DNA from: Fusarium oxysporum f. sp. lycopersici 4287
Taxonomy: Eukaryota > Ascomycota > Sordariomycetes > Hypocreales > Nectriaceae
Direction: 5' to 3'
NCBI RefSeq assembly: GCF_000149955.1
Contig: NC_030991.1
Coordinates: forward strand, 83,055-147,054
DNA length: 64,000 bases
The notes below the pieces were generated by a model that did no database searches, was not told the DNA's origin, and saw only the letters and a program-made list of their open reading frames with translations. Position 1 is the first letter of the stretch. Each line of letters begins with the position of its first letter. Made by a program: the position numbers and the translations under genes. This document shows, one piece after another, positions 10,554 to 21,298 of the stretch.

Positions 10554-12414
10554 ACGTGGTTGATAAGCATGCTGATCATCCAAGTATGCTGATCAAAAAT
10601 CCCTCATCCTACATCTTAACCATTTGATCAATTATTTCTCAACCACTAAACATGCCTCAGCCATCAAATGAAGCTAGAATCCTTCTTGCACTTCAGGCCC
10701 TTCAAAATAACCCAAAGCTAAGCCTCCGACGCGCCGCAAAAATATATGAAGTTGGCTTCGGTACTCTCCGTAACCGACAGAATGGCATTCAATCACGAGA
10801 CGCATGGGTGCCAAAGTCACGGAGACTGACTGATCTAGAGGAACAGATAATAGTTCAATTCCTCCTTGACCTAGATTCGCGAGGATTTCCTGCGCGACTG
10901 CGTTTTTGTAGAAGAAATAGCCAATTCTCTGCTTGCCGACCGTGACGCATCACCTGTTGGCAAGCGTTGGGCTCATAACTTCGTCAAGCGACAACCAGAG
11001 CTAAAGACGCGTTTGTTTCGGAGATATGACTACCAGAGAGCCAAATGCGAAGATCCGACTATTATTCGTGGCTGGTTTAGGCTTGTACAGAATACAATTG
11101 TGAAGTATGGTATCCGATTAGATGATATCTGGAACTTTGATGAGACTGGCTTTATGATGGGCCTTATAATGGCCGGAATGGCAGTCACAGGCTCAGAAAG
11201 GCAAGGAAGACCAAAATCAGTGCAGCCTGGAAATCGTGAATGGATTACAGTAATCCAGGCGATTAATGCAGAAGGTCAATCGATTGCACCGTTTATCATT
11301 GGTGCAGGCCAATATCACCTTGCTAACTGGTACCGAGAAAGCAACCTCCCGGCCGACTGGGTTATCGCAACGAGCCAAAATGGTTGGACAAATAATGAGC
11401 TGGGTCTTGAGTGGCTAAAGCACTTTGATCGATCTACAACTAAACGATCAAATGCTCGGTATCGTCTTCTAATCCTTGATGGTCACGAAAGCCACCACTC
11501 CGCCGACTTTGAGAGATACTGCCGGGATCACAAGATTATCACACTTTGTATGCCTGCTCATGCATCCCATCTACTCCAGCCTCTCGATATTGGGTGCTTT
11601 GCAGTGCTGAAAAAGGCATATGGTCGAGAAATAGAGCATCTGATCAGATGCTCTATAACCCACATTTCTAAGACCGAGTTCTTCCCGGCCTTTTATGCCG
11701 CCTTTAAAGCTACTTTTACAGAAAGCAATATCCGGGGGGGTTTTAGAGGAGCTGGACTTGCTCCTCTTGACCCAGAAACCGTGATCTCAAAGCTTGATGT
11801 GCAGCTGCGGACTCCAACGCCTCCCGGGGAGGTCAGCCAACCATCAACCCCATGGGTTTCAAAGACCCCCAAGACAGCAATTGAGGCCCAATCTTAATCT
11901 GAATACCTTGAAAAGCGAATCAGAAGGCATAAAAGCAGCTCCCCAGAGTCAATAATAGAAGCTTTAAAGTCAAATACTAAAGCAACAAGGGCAGTTATGC
12001 ATGAGGTTATCTTATTAAGGAATGAGGTCCGAAATCTTCGAGATGCAAATGAGATACTAAGCCGGCGCCGGAGGGCAAAAAGGACTAGACTACAGAAAGG
12101 AGGGGCAATGACTGTACAGGATGCATCGCAAGTAATTGATCAGATGGATGTTAATGCGCAGGTAGTGGCCGAATCATCGAGAAGTGGTGGTCGAGGAAGG
12201 TCAGAGCGACCGGGTGGTCGGCGTTGTGGTGTATGCGGCAAGGCCGGGCATGATGCAAGGATGTGTTAGGTAGTGATTGAGACCTCTGGGGAAGAGTATG
12301 GTAAGTAGTTTTAATTGATCAGATGGTTTATTATGTTTTTAAATGGATTTAAAGTTTAGAGGCTGGAATTTTTGATCAGCATACTTGGATGATCAGGATG
12401 CTTATCAATCACGT
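10554..12414 (+). mobile_element. Fot1/pogo-type (Tc1-mariner superfamily) DNA transposon
   Basis: Left end ACGTGGTTGATAAGCATGCT is preceded by TA (10552-10553). The right end at about 12367-12414 is its reverse complement and is followed by TA (12415-12416). The inverted repeats are about 46 bp with few mismatches, and the TA duplication is typical of the superfamily. It carries a pogo-like transposase that is now frameshifted. Confidence 0.85.
10652..12269 (+). pseudogene. Pogo-type transposase with frameshift and one stop
   Basis: The N-terminal segment (10652-10898) is a psq/HTH DNA-binding domain (LSLRRAAKIYEVGFGTL). A one-base shift near 10898 moves the reading into the frame that gives DCVFVEEIANSLLADR and continues as the CENP-B-like second HTH. 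The DDE_1 domain follows with all three acidic landmarks: FDETGF, LILDGHESHH and LLQPLDIGCF. A TAA near 11895 (probably a former CAA) separates the tail, which has a basic coiled segment and a CCHC zinc knuckle (CGVCGKAGHDARMC) ending at 12269. Only two lesions break it, so the copy is fairly recent. It is not expected to be autonomous. Confidence 0.85.
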
Positions 12415-12475
12415 TAATTGTCAAATATTGGGGTGAAAATCTGTGTTCTCCTTGTTGTGCTCGTTGGATTAGGAC

Positions 12476-12716
12476 TGTCACGGGTCAGGCTCGGGAATAC
12501 AGGTGAACAGGGAACGCTTTAGGCGGATAGGTTCTATTGCTACGGATAGGCACTGCCGGCAGGTCAGGCTCTATTGACAAGACGTAGCTCGAGGAGCTAC
12601 GTTCGGGAGCTATCTGGCGGTCGGTCAAGATCTTCTGCGATAACGTATCGCCACGTGACTGAGATCCACTTGGCCTATCGGTCTAGGGTAACCTGGTCTG
12701 GTCTTACGCTGTGACA
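12476..12716 (-). repeat. Gypsy 3' LTR (241 bp)
   Basis: By eye identical to the copy at 17984-18224. It starts TGTCAC, ends GTGACA, and is preceded by AGGAC. It is the 3' LTR because pol reads towards it. Confidence 0.95.
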
Positions 12717-12839
12717 GTATCCCCCTCTCTAGCATCGAGCTCTGTCGAGATGGGCACTCCGTGGTCTCATCCATCAGGCCCTTTTCTGCGGTGCCCCCGC
12801 TTTTCCGGGATAACCCCTGGGGAACATCGGCACCGCCTT

Positions 12840-13078
12840 CCAGAAGCGGTATCCACGTAGTCGGCGAGGGACTTCAGTTGGGTCGGTGTATCCTGCCCAT
12901 TTCACTATGTACTTTCATCTGGGGCGGCCTCCACGGCCGCGGCGATCCCAACGGAATCGAGGATATCTTCCACTTCCAATTTTCCACTCCTTCGACCTTC
13001 TTCTCAAACTCGGACACTCGTTCGTGGAAAGTTTGTTCATTGGGTGACTGGATGATCGAAGGCCAATGGCCGTAAAAC
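12840..13078 (-). pseudogene. Chromodomain remnant downstream of gypsy pol stop
   Basis: After the pol stop at 13079 the minus strand still encodes recognisable gypsy C-terminal sequence in other frames. One frame gives [16 protein letters not shown] next to the pol stop, and another gives KYIVKWAGYTDPTEVPRRL around 12860-12912, a typical chromodomain (aromatic cage and KW-GY core). Integrase and chromodomain should be continuous in chromoviruses, so one or more frame changes seem to truncate the protein here. Alternatively this lineage may express the end by another frameshift. Confidence 0.55.
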
Positions 13079-16000
13079 TCACTCCAAGCCTCTATTCCCG
13101 CTCGCAGGCAGATCTAACCGGTAGGTATATGGGGAGATGACCTTTGTGATCTTAAGGGGACCGATGTTCTTCCAGTCTAGCTTCTTCTGTGGCCTCAAGG
13201 TCTTGATATTCCGGGCATCGAGCCAGACATAGTCGCCTTCTCGATAGCATCTGGCGGGTCTTCTATGACGGTTCGCCTGGTCTTCGTAACGGGCTTGTGC
13301 GGCTATGCTCTCGGAGCGTAAGTACTCTAGTATCTCGTTCATCGTCTGTGCGAACTGTTCCGCATCTCTCGTGGCAGGGGTTCCTCTGACTGTGATAGTA
13401 GGCTCAAAGCCCATCCGGGGGTTAAATCCATAGTTCGCGAAGAACGGGGATATCCTAGTGGTCTCAGACTTTAATGAGTTCGCTGCGAACTCGGCCAGGG
13501 GGAGCCATCGGCTCCAGTCGTCTTGCAGGTATGACACATAGGTTCTCAGGTACTGCTCTAGTATGGCATTTAGCCGCTCGGTCTGTCCATCGGTTTCGGG
13601 GTGATATGCGGTTGATAGAAGGGCGTTGATGGATAGCTGTTGGTTAAGCTTCTTCCAGAATTCAGCCACAAACTGAGGTCCTCGATCAGATACTATAGTC
13701 TGTGGAAGGCCATGTAGCTTCCACACTTCCTTTAGGTAATATCGGGCGGTATCTTCGGCATCACAGGTTCCCTTGCAGGCTATAATATGTCTCATCTTCG
13801 TAAGTCGGCAGGCTATGATCAGGATAGCATCGTTCCCTTCGCTAGGTGGCAGGTGGGTTATAAAGTCCATTGATAGGTGCTGCCAAGCTCGCTCTGGCAC
13901 GGGCAGGGGCTTTAGGACTCCTTGTCTTGCATCTCGGGCGGGATTCGATCTTCGGCAGGTGTGACAATTCTTAACCCATCGTTCTACATAAGATAGCATT
14001 CCAGGCCAGTAGTAGTCGCGTGAGAGTAGGTCATAAGTGCGGGCGCGGCCTGGGTGGCCTGCTATGGGGTGTTCGTGACTTGCTTTCAGCAGGGCAGCCT
14101 TCAGGGGGTTGTGGTCTGGAATATAAACGCGGTCTCGATAGAGTAGTCGGCCTTGTACGATAGTGCACTCGGCCAGGGTGATCTTCGGGTGGCGCTGGGC
14201 GCCTTCTCTTACGGCCTGCAGTATTGACTGTAGGTCGTCGTCGGTCTGGTAACCCTCTTCTAATAGGCGGTCGATATCCCCCGGCAAGTCTATGGAAGGA
14301 CTTGGTTCTGCTGGGGCTGCAGGTATTTGTAGGTGCGGCTGGCGTATACGGGCCCTCTGAACCTTCAAGGGTGGAAGCTGCCAATTCTCTTTCTTTAGGA
14401 TTACCTGGCTCTGATGCGCCAGGCGCTCATCCCCCTCCTGAGGCAGGTCTTCTGACCTCCTGGTCAGAGCATCGGGCTTAACTCCTTGCTTTCCGGGTCG
14501 ATAGCTAATTTGAAAATTAAAACGAGATAGGAACTCGGACCAACGGGCTTGTCTTCGGTTCAGTAGCTTCGTTGTCGTAAAGTACTCTAGGTTCTTGTGG
14601 TCTGTGATCACCTTGATCGGCGAGGGTGCGCCCTCTAGTTCGGGTCTCCATTCCTCAAAACAGCGGATAATTGCCATCAGTTCCTTATCATATATCTCGT
14701 AGTTACACTCGGTGGCTGTGTGTTTCTTTGAGAAGAAGGCTACCGGGTGTAGCCTTCCTTCGTCGTCATATTGCGATAGCACTCCCGCCGAGACGTAGTC
14801 AGAGGCATCGGTCTCAAGGATTACATCTCTGGTCCAGTCAAACGGGCGTAGGATCGGGGCTGTTGTAAAGGCTTCCTTCAGCTTTAGGAAAGCTTTCTCG
14901 CAGGCATCATCCCATACGAAGGGCACGTCCTTCTTCGTCAGTCTGTTCAAGGGTGCCGTGAGCTTTGAGAAGTCACGGATGAACCTCCTATAGAAGTTCC
15001 CGAAGCCGATAAAGGCTTGCACATCTGTCAGGCAGGTCGGTGTCTTCCAGTTCTTGACCGTCTCGACTTTCAAAGGGTCCATTCTAATCCCTTCCTGGCC
15101 CACGATTAGGCCTAGGAACTTCGTCTCCTTAACTAGGAATTCGCATTTAGCAGGATTGGCATAGAGCCCTGCGGCTCGGAGCTTCTGGAGCACCAGCTTA
15201 AGGTGCTCTATATGTTCCTCTCGGGTTCGGCTGTATATCAGGATATCATCTAGGTAGGCTGTACAGAATATATCTAGGTGTTCTCTTAGGGCGTCGTTGA
15301 TATAACGTTGGAAGGTTGCAGGGGCTCCTGTTAGTCCGAAGGGCATGACTAGGGATTCGTATAATCCAAAGCGTGTTCGGAAGGCTGTGAGATATTCTTC
15401 GCCCTTCCTTATTCGGAGGTTATTAAAGGCAGATACGATGTCTATACGGGAGAAGTACTTCATGCCGGATAGGTTGTTTAGGGACTCTTTGATCAGGGGC
15501 AGCGGGTAGCGGTCCTTGACTGTGATGTTGTTTAGGGCTCTGTAGTCCACGCAGAATCGAAGTCCGCCGCCGGGTTTCTTTACAAAAAGTACTGGCGACG
15601 CGACAGGCGAAGAGCTAGGTCGGATAAATCCCTTGCGTAGGTTCTCCCTAAGCCACTCTCGTAGGGCTCTCAGCTCCTCACGAGACATTCCATATAGTGG
15701 CCCAAAGGGTAGCTTCCCTCCAGGTACCAGTTCGATGTGGTGGTCTCCGGATCGGTGCGGGGGTAGCTTCTCGGCTTCCTTAGGCGAGAAGACGTCTTGG
15801 AATTCTTGTAATTCCTCGGGCAACTGGAAATCTTCGGTCTTATCCTGTAGTCCTCGGTCAATCTGTTCGAGTGTGATGGTGTAGAAGCGGCAGCTTGGTC
15901 TCTGGCTGTATAATCGGACAGCCTTTAGGGATATAGGGAGGATATCCTTCTTCCTTAGGTTCTTAGGGATGCTCTGTTCTAGTTGGCGGAGGAATTTCTT

Positions 16001-16429
16001 TGGGATGGTCTGTAGGGCTTTGATTTTTGTAGGTTTAGCTGGCGTATTACAGAACTTCTGGCAGTATGGGCTATTAAAGGTGAAGGTGTGGGTTGCGAAG
16101 CCCACCTGGGGGTCATGCTGTTTTAGCCAGGGCATCCCTAGGACTATGGGATAGCTGGCTAGCCGGGTGACGTAGAATAGCATACTCTTCTGGAAATGGT
16201 CTGCGATCCGGAGTCCGGCACGGACATAGTGGGTAATCTGCCCACTCTCGGCGGGTCGGCCGTCGAAGACCTCTATCTCGAATGGTCTCTTTAGGGGGTA
16301 AAGCTGTAAGTTCTGGGACTTTGCCCAGCTTTCATCGATAAATCCTTTCCCTTCCGCCCCGCTGTCGGTCATGGCGTAGGAGGGTATAGGGTCTTTCCCA
16401 GTCGGTATTAGGTTAGCTGGTAGAATCAT
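13079..16429 (-). CDS. Gypsy Pol polyprotein (protease-RT-RNase H-integrase)
   Basis: 1116 residues from the first Met, but the frame is open further upstream past the gag stop at 16540, so gag and pol overlap and Pol is probably made by a -1 shift near TCCTAAG. Protease active site TDSGAE is near residue 22. The reverse transcriptase has the catalytic YLDDILIYS near residue 391, followed by RNase H. Integrase shows an HHCC zinc site (HEHPIAGH, then CHTCRR, about 786-830) and acidic residues in MDFITHLP (about 853), SDRGPQF (about 914) and QTERLN (about 950). It copies the element's RNA into DNA and inserts it. It stops in PASGNRGLE before a chromodomain that is found in other frames. Confidence 0.92.
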   Translation of the reverse strand: MILPANLIPTGKDPIPSYAMTDSGAEGKGFIDESWAKSQNLQLYPLKRPFEIEVFDGRPAESGQITHYVRAGLRIADHFQKSMLFYVTRLASYPIVLGMPWLKQHDPQVGFATHTFTFNSPYCQKFCNTPAKPTKIKALQTIPKKFLRQLEQSIPKNLRKKDILPISLKAVRLYSQRPSCRFYTITLEQIDRGLQDKTEDFQLPEELQEFQDVFSPKEAEKLPPHRSGDHHIELVPGGKLPFGPLYGMSREELRALREWLRENLRKGFIRPSSSPVASPVLFVKKPGGGLRFCVDYRALNNITVKDRYPLPLIKESLNNLSGMKYFSRIDIVSAFNNLRIRKGEEYLTAFRTRFGLYESLVMPFGLTGAPATFQRYINDALREHLDIFCTAYLDDILIYSRTREEHIEHLKLVLQKLRAAGLYANPAKCEFLVKETKFLGLIVGQEGIRMDPLKVETVKNWKTPTCLTDVQAFIGFGNFYRRFIRDFSKLTAPLNRLTKKDVPFVWDDACEKAFLKLKEAFTTAPILRPFDWTRDVILETDASDYVSAGVLSQYDDEGRLHPVAFFSKKHTATECNYEIYDKELMAIIRCFEEWRPELEGAPSPIKVITDHKNLEYFTTTKLLNRRQARWSEFLSRFNFQISYRPGKQGVKPDALTRRSEDLPQEGDERLAHQSQVILKKENWQLPPLKVQRARIRQPHLQIPAAPAEPSPSIDLPGDIDRLLEEGYQTDDDLQSILQAVREGAQRHPKITLAECTIVQGRLLYRDRVYIPDHNPLKAALLKASHEHPIAGHPGRARTYDLLSRDYYWPGMLSYVERWVKNCHTCRRSNPARDARQGVLKPLPVPERAWQHLSMDFITHLPPSEGNDAILIIACRLTKMRHIIACKGTCDAEDTARYYLKEVWKLHGLPQTIVSDRGPQFVAEFWKKLNQQLSINALLSTAYHPETDGQTERLNAILEQYLRTYVSYLQDDWSRWLPLAEFAANSLKSETTRISPFFANYGFNPRMGFEPTITVRGTPATRDAEQFAQTMNEILEYLRSESIAAQARYEDQANRHRRPARCYREGDYVWLDARNIKTLRPQKKLDWKNIGPLKITKVISPYTYRLDLPASGNRGLE

Positions 16430-16539
16430 CAGGTTAGAACGTTGGTTCCCTTCGTCTTCGATAGGGATCCCATGGACGGCGGCAGTAGATAGTCTGATCT
16501 TCAGTGCGGGTATTGGAGAGGCGAGAGCCTGTCGCCGAC

Positions 16540-17949
16540 TTAGGACAGGCTTGCCCCGTTTTCCTGATGGATTTGCGAGTTACGGGAGTCAGATCGGCTA
16601 GAGGTCGGGGACTTAGGAGACTCCTGACGGCTGGGGTGGCGCGGACTATAGGTGATAGCGGCATGTCGGAACTTGGCTGGGCCGGTATCTGGTTCAGGGC
16701 AGTCGCGGATATAGTGAGTAGATGAGCCACAACGGAAGCATTGGTTGTTTTCCCGACGATAGCTGGGGCGCTGGTAGCGGCGTTGGTTGCTTAGGTCCAT
16801 AGGGTCGCCTGAGGGCTGGGCTCTCTCTGGGGGGCTACGGCCCCTTTGAGGTGAGGGAGACTTCCTTTCCTGTCGTGTGGTCTGGATATAGGTAGGTCTA
16901 ACATAAGCTGTGGTAGTCGGTTTCCTGGAGATATAGGGTCGGGTCCTCTCGCGGTGTTCTTGCAGGCGGATATCTAGTCCTCGGAAGTGGGATACGAGGG
17001 TGTGGTAGCTGTAATCGGCAGGCGGGTTATGGAGGAGCATTTCTGATAGTTCCTTCGAGACGGCCTTCTCTAGGAAGGGGGCCAGGGCGTCACCTTCTAT
17101 GCCGCCTTCTAAGGCTAGGCTCTGGAACTCTGCATGGAAGGAGAAGAAGTCTCTATTGCCTTGTCGAAGGGTGTCTAGCTTTCTTCGTGCAGTTCGGGCT
17201 GCATTAGGGTCTCCATAGGCACCCTGCAGGATATCTAGGATATCAGTATAGTCAGGTAGGCGGCAAATTCCATGACGAATATACGGCTGTATGAGTTTAT
17301 AGGCATCATCATTCAGCCGGCTGTTCACATAGCCCATACGACTGATAGGGGTTGGATAGCGGTCTCGGTTCAGGCTTAGCTTCTCAGTGACGGCGTCACA
17401 GAAGCGTCGTAGGTCGGCGCGGGTTGCTTTAAACTTATCAGGGTCGGGGATTCGTTCTGAAAGCTGGGCGGAGGCGGCAGATTGTGTAGCAGGAGGTGAA
17501 GGCGTTTCCATAGTCTCAGCTATTTGTGCCTTAGCATCAGGGTCAGATGTGACGGGTGTCAGGGTTGCTACAGTAGGGAGTCGGGCGGCCACGGCTTGAC
17601 GGGCTTCCTCTTGAGCCTTATAGGCCTTGCCCTGGGCTATCTCTAGTTCCTTCTCCTTCTTATCCAGTCGGTCCTCTATCCATGACTTCTGCATCATCGC
17701 TGCGGACTTCTCGACTTGCATTGTCTGTATTATATTCTGGAGGTTTAGAATTTCCTCCTGCTGGGCTTCGACTTGGACTTGAAGCTCTATAAGCTTCCGA
17801 TCAGTAGCGGTTTGACCTTCTTCTTGCGCTGCCATCCAGGCATAGGCTTCACTTAGGTACTGATACCATCTATCGGGGTCTTTCGCGTATTGCGCCTCAT
17901 ATTCGGCGCGGTTCCCTGGGATAGCCGGGGGAATCGGGTGGGTAGGCAT
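16540..17949 (-). CDS. Gypsy Gag protein
   Basis: 469 residues. The N-terminal third has a long charged coiled-coil (about 55-125). The middle is the retrotransposon gag/capsid region ([16 protein letters not shown] through LREKAV-like helices). The C-terminal part has a CCHC zinc knuckle ([14 protein letters not shown]) used for RNA packaging. It ends at a TAA where the pol frame is already open, so the two frames overlap. The first Met follows the 5' LTR by about 35 bp, leaving a very short leader. Confidence 0.9.
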   Translation of the reverse strand: MPTHPIPPAIPGNRAEYEAQYAKDPDRWYQYLSEAYAWMAAQEEGQTATDRKLIELQVQVEAQQEEILNLQNIIQTMQVEKSAAMMQKSWIEDRLDKKEKELEIAQGKAYKAQEEARQAVAARLPTVATLTPVTSDPDAKAQIAETMETPSPPATQSAASAQLSERIPDPDKFKATRADLRRFCDAVTEKLSLNRDRYPTPISRMGYVNSRLNDDAYKLIQPYIRHGICRLPDYTDILDILQGAYGDPNAARTARRKLDTLRQGNRDFFSFHAEFQSLALEGGIEGDALAPFLEKAVSKELSEMLLHNPPADYSYHTLVSHFRGLDIRLQEHRERTRPYISRKPTTTAYVRPTYIQTTRQERKSPSPQRGRSPPERAQPSGDPMDLSNQRRYQRPSYRRENNQCFRCGSSTHYIRDCPEPDTGPAKFRHAAITYSPRHPSRQESPKSPTSSRSDSRNSQIHQENGASLS

Positions 17950-17983
17950 TGCGTTCAGCGTCCAAAGGGGAGGAGCTACGTAG

Positions 17984-18224
17984 TGTCACGGGTCAGGCTC
18001 GGGAATACAGGTGAACAGGGAACGCTTTAGGCGGATAGGTTCTATTGCTACGGATAGGCACTGCCGGCAGGTCAGGCTCTATTGACAAGACGTAGCTCGA
18101 GGAGCTACGTTCGGGAGCTATCTGGCGGTCGGTCAAGATCTTCTGCGATAACGTATCGCCACGTGACTGAGATCCACTTGGCCTATCGGTCTAGGGTAAC
18201 CTGGTCTGGTCTTACGCTGTGACA
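17984..18224 (-). repeat. Gypsy 5' LTR (241 bp)
   Basis: By eye identical to 12476-12716. It is followed by the target duplication AGGAC at 18225-18229. It is upstream of gag on the minus strand, so it should hold the promoter. Confidence 0.95.
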
Positions 18225-18524
18225 AGGACCCCATTTCTATCGGTTTAGTAATGACCGCTCTGAGGGGTTGTTACAGTGCTGAGACAGCTCTCCAACTGGT
18301 AGCTCGGTCTTCCGGTTAGCCGGCCTTATTTTCACTAGTATTCAACACTTATACTCTAGCTATACCTCTCTTGAAGCTTATTTTCCTTATTTTCCTACTT
18401 TTCTTATATCTTAGAAAAATCTCCACTCTTCCTATATAAGCTAGACCTTTAGCTAGAATAAACCCACAGGGCAAGATAGTTCAGATAGTTTAGCCTAACC
18501 CTAATCTAAACCTTACCTTGCTAT

Positions 18525-18668
18525 TGTCAAATGTAAAATGTGGATTGATGATGATGTATCTTCTTGGTACCTGGCTAATGTGATGATCCCCTTTCATGCC
18601 TTCCAATCTGGCTTAGCTACACCGATGACTAACCAAAAGTTCACACCCTGAGACCGTCACATTTGACA
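18525..18668. repeat. Solo LTR (144 bp) with 5-bp target duplication
   Basis: The segment begins TGTCAAATGT and ends ACATTTGACA, a perfect 10-bp terminal inversion with TG...CA ends. It is flanked by the direct repeat GCTAT (18520-18524 and 18669-18673). This is the structure of a solo LTR left after recombination between two LTRs. Its sequence differs from the gypsy and copia LTRs here, so it marks a third LTR family. A small DNA transposon with 5-bp duplication is less likely. Confidence 0.7.
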
Positions 18669-18712
18669 GCTATCCTCAATTACTTCCATTCTCGTTAGAC
18701 AAGTGCTTTGCT

Positions 18713-18919
18713 TGACTCAAAAGAGAAGAAGGGACAAGCAAAGAAGAAGGCGCTCGCCGACATGAAAAGGTCAAAGCAAAGGCAGAAGAGGCAGTCAAAG
18801 AGATCGACCCCACACTGTTCCAAGCAAACATCGACAAATATACGCCTATGTCGATAGAGAAGCTTTTAATCATGGCTATCACATATGATCCGCCTGATAC
18901 AGAAGATAATGAACAGTAG
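18713..18919 (+). pseudogene. Lysine/glutamate-rich coding fragment
   Basis: The plus strand gives a stretch rich in Lys and Glu followed by ANIDKYTPMSIEKLLIMAIT and a stop at 18917-18919. A further basic stretch follows in the next 150 bases. The composition looks like the C-terminal tail of a transposase or a small nuclear protein, but no domain is recognised. No start or upstream exon is visible. It may be a transposon tail cut off by other insertions. Confidence 0.3.
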
Positions 18920-19231
18920 CAGAATAATAAACAAAAGAAAAGAAAGAGCGCTACCCAAGGGGAGGAGAACAAAAGGAAACAGGTCAGGCTGGTATTGATG
19001 AGAAAAAGGAGAAAAAGCCACGTGGAAGACAGCCTAGGGCAGGTCAACAAAAGAAGGAGGAGAATTATTCTGACGGTGAAGTAGTACAGACAAAGATGAA
19101 GGTCAGGCAGCCAAAGAAAGGTATGTGACTAAATTAAAGAAAGAGAGTTGAGTTTTGGGAGTAAAGGTTTAAGAGGGCGAGTTACTTTAGAGAGCTGAGC
19201 TAGTTTCTATCACCTTAAATGCCTATGGTCA

Positions 19232-20580
19232 TTAATTCCGAATCAGCCCCGAAAAGAAATTTCGAACATCTTGTACCCATTCCTCAGGATGGGATATTGC
19301 GGGAAAGTGTCCTCCAGAAGGATGTCGGGCAAAATAGACAACGTTTGCGCTCCTCTCGGTCCAGCTTCGAGGCTGAACATGCAAAGTCAACAATGCACCA
19401 GTGTCGCTATATTTAGGAGGTTACGTACTGTAAGCTGGAAACTTGCCAGCTCAGGGAATGACCCCTTGCCATTACCCCATTCCGAAATACCGGTGGGAAC
19501 AATGCTTTTGGGAAAACTCATCTTGTCCAGCTAGATATTTGCATCAGTTAGTTCTGTTGTAAATGGACAGAGGAGCTCTACCTTGAAAGACTCTAGGTAA
19601 AGTCTGATATTCCTATACGGTCCCGGAATATACAACATCATGGCGTCAGTAATAAGCTCTTCGTAGCTGCACTTGTAGCCATCGGATACTGTATGCATGA
19701 GATCCCACATCCAGCCCAGAAAGCCGACTGGACTGTCGGTAAACGCGAGAGACAAAGCTAAAGGCTTCTGAGTATGAGCTTCTGAGTATGCAGAATGCGA
19801 AGTGAACCATTCGTTCAAAGCCTTCAGATAGGAATTCTCCTCTTCAGTTGTCTCATTTCGAGCTTTTCGAGCCAAATCATCGTTGTTTGGTATGACGGGG
19901 AAGAAATCCGTCATATGACCGATGACACTCGGCTGCACATCTACAACCATGCACATGGCGATTTGCCAACCCAAATCGGTGCTGAAGATACCATATTTGG
20001 AGTATCCAAGTTGTTTCATGAGGCTATCCATGATCTTCCCATTTTCGTGAGGATCATGAACAGGCTGCGTTGGAGCTGGACTAAAGCCAAACCCTGGCAG
20101 ATCTGGAGCCACAACGTGGAAAGGCGTATTGGCATGATTGACCAAGGGTTTGATGACTTTGGACCACTCCAGATGCGTAGAAGGCCAGCCATGGAGGAGG
20201 AGGAGCGGGATGGCGTTAGGATCGCTAGATCGCTGGTGGACAAAATGAAGCGAAACGGTGCCATTATAGTTTCCTTCGCTCTTGACTGTCGTTGCGTAGT
20301 GATTGGCCTCCTGATTCATCCTGGTTTGAACAGATAACCAGTCATACTCGTTTCTCCAGTACTGGGCGATGTCTTTGAGCTGCTCTAGAGGAGGTCCTTC
20401 ATTAGTCCAGTTGGACCATAGCCCCGTAGGTGGACGCCAGGTTTCGACCTTTGCCTGGGTCTGGCGAATAAAGTCCGAATTAACAGATATTTCGAAAGGC
20501 TGAGGAGAAGTAATTCCCTCGGGGAAAGAGAATGGGAGCGGTGTGGAGACGGTCATATTGGAGATTGAGTTTGTACTCAA
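19232..20580 (-). CDS. Epoxide hydrolase (alpha/beta-hydrolase fold)
   Basis: Three exons, 20580-19582, 19530-19429 and 19372-19232, give 413 residues, the usual length for fungal epoxide hydrolases. Intron 1 starts GTAGAG and ends CTAACTGATG...CTAG. Intron 2 starts GTACGT and ends TTCAG. Phases are all zero. It has the EH N-terminal domain (PFEISV, then WNEY-type helix), the oxyanion motif HGWP, the nucleophile Asp in STDLGWQ, and the catalytic His in HPSGGHFPAIS near the end. The family adds water to epoxides through a covalent ester on the Asp. The C-terminal His is recovered only with the two introns removed, which supports the model. A GC-rich patch like those of the 45-62 kb genes sits 394 bp upstream, linking it to the cluster. 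Confidence 0.88.
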
Positions 20581-20973
20581 GTTTGCTTCGAGGAATCTTT
20601 TCTTAAAGTGGGCGTTACATACCTATATTCGCTTATATTCACAGTTTTGAAAAGACTATTTACTCTCACCAGTTCTTAAAGGCTCGAGACGCCATGATTT
20701 GGATATGAAAAAATTCCTGACTCATCATTTGCAGGACAATAATTTCGGCCGAATGGTGGATGAAGCTACTATCCATTGCTGATTTGTAAGACCTGTTCGG
20801 CTGACATACAGACGAGAACACTGGCTACCCTACCCGATAGTAAGGTTTAGCATTTGAGGAGCCCCTGCAAGTCAGATCCACGAGCAATCTTATAAACTAT
20901 ACGGATACTTAGTGCTAGCTTATCCTGTATTCCGAAGCTTGTTCCCGTGCCAAGCCAGCATGTAGCGTGCAGG

Positions 20974-21022
20974 CTCGGACCCCGGATCCGGCCGGATCCG
21001 GGGCTGCCGGACCGACCCGGAC
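20974..21022 (-). promoter_or_regulatory. GC-rich motif patch upstream of epoxide hydrolase
   Basis: Contains CTCGGACCCCGGATCCGG (20974-20991), a second CCGGATCCGG palindrome, and CCGGACCGACCCGGAC. CGG-N2-CCG palindromes suit Zn2Cys6 dimers. It resembles the patch at 31770-31813 over more than 100 bp in the opposite orientation, so it could also be a dispersed repeat. The start of the patch is 394 bp upstream of the ATG. Confidence 0.45.
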
Positions 21023-21060
21023 TTTTGCTATTTTCCGCAGCCAGTAGCACAACTCGCTGA

Positions 21061-21210
21061 TGTCAGACATTACGTGTATTCGGTTCATTGATGTGAATTG
21101 GTGTATTCATCTTGTGTTCTGTTGAAATCTACCCCTTAGAGGTTTTACCATTTCGGCTGTAATCTTAAAGTATCCCTGCTTGCACGTGAGACCCCAGCAC
21201 CTGTTCAACA
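21061..21210 (-). repeat. Copia 3' LTR (150 bp)
   Basis: By eye identical to the LTR at 26453-26602. It lies downstream of pol on the minus strand and borders a G-run polypurine tract. Confidence 0.93.
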
Positions 21211-21298
21211 CACCCCCCCAGACTGGCCATCGTGGCTCAGTCTGTGCAGTCCGTATTCCTATTGTCAGGTTGGCCATCCTTCCGATCCCTTATTCGGC

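Larger units (their letters stand above)
12476..18224 (-). mobile_element. Ty3/gypsy LTR retrotransposon, recent insertion
   Basis: Complete element of 5749 bp, transcribed on the minus strand. The two 241-bp LTRs (12476-12716 and 17984-18224) read as identical, begin TGTCAC and end GTGACA, and the whole is flanked by the 5-bp direct repeat AGGAC (12471-12475 and 18225-18229). A purine-rich tract (AGAGAGGGGG) lies just inside the 3' LTR. It contains gag and pol in different frames and a disrupted chromodomain region. Identical LTRs mean a very recent insertion that has escaped RIP-like mutation. Confidence 0.95.

Noticed and set aside
16434..16730. Separate small gene between gag and pol of the gypsy element
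   Set aside because: It lies in the third frame over the gag end and gag-pol overlap; gag and pol explain the region.
18676..19050. Minus-strand open frame rich in Leu, Ser and Phe, apparently membrane-like
   Set aside because: It is the complement of the Lys/Glu-rich plus-strand stretch, which explains the hydrophobic composition.
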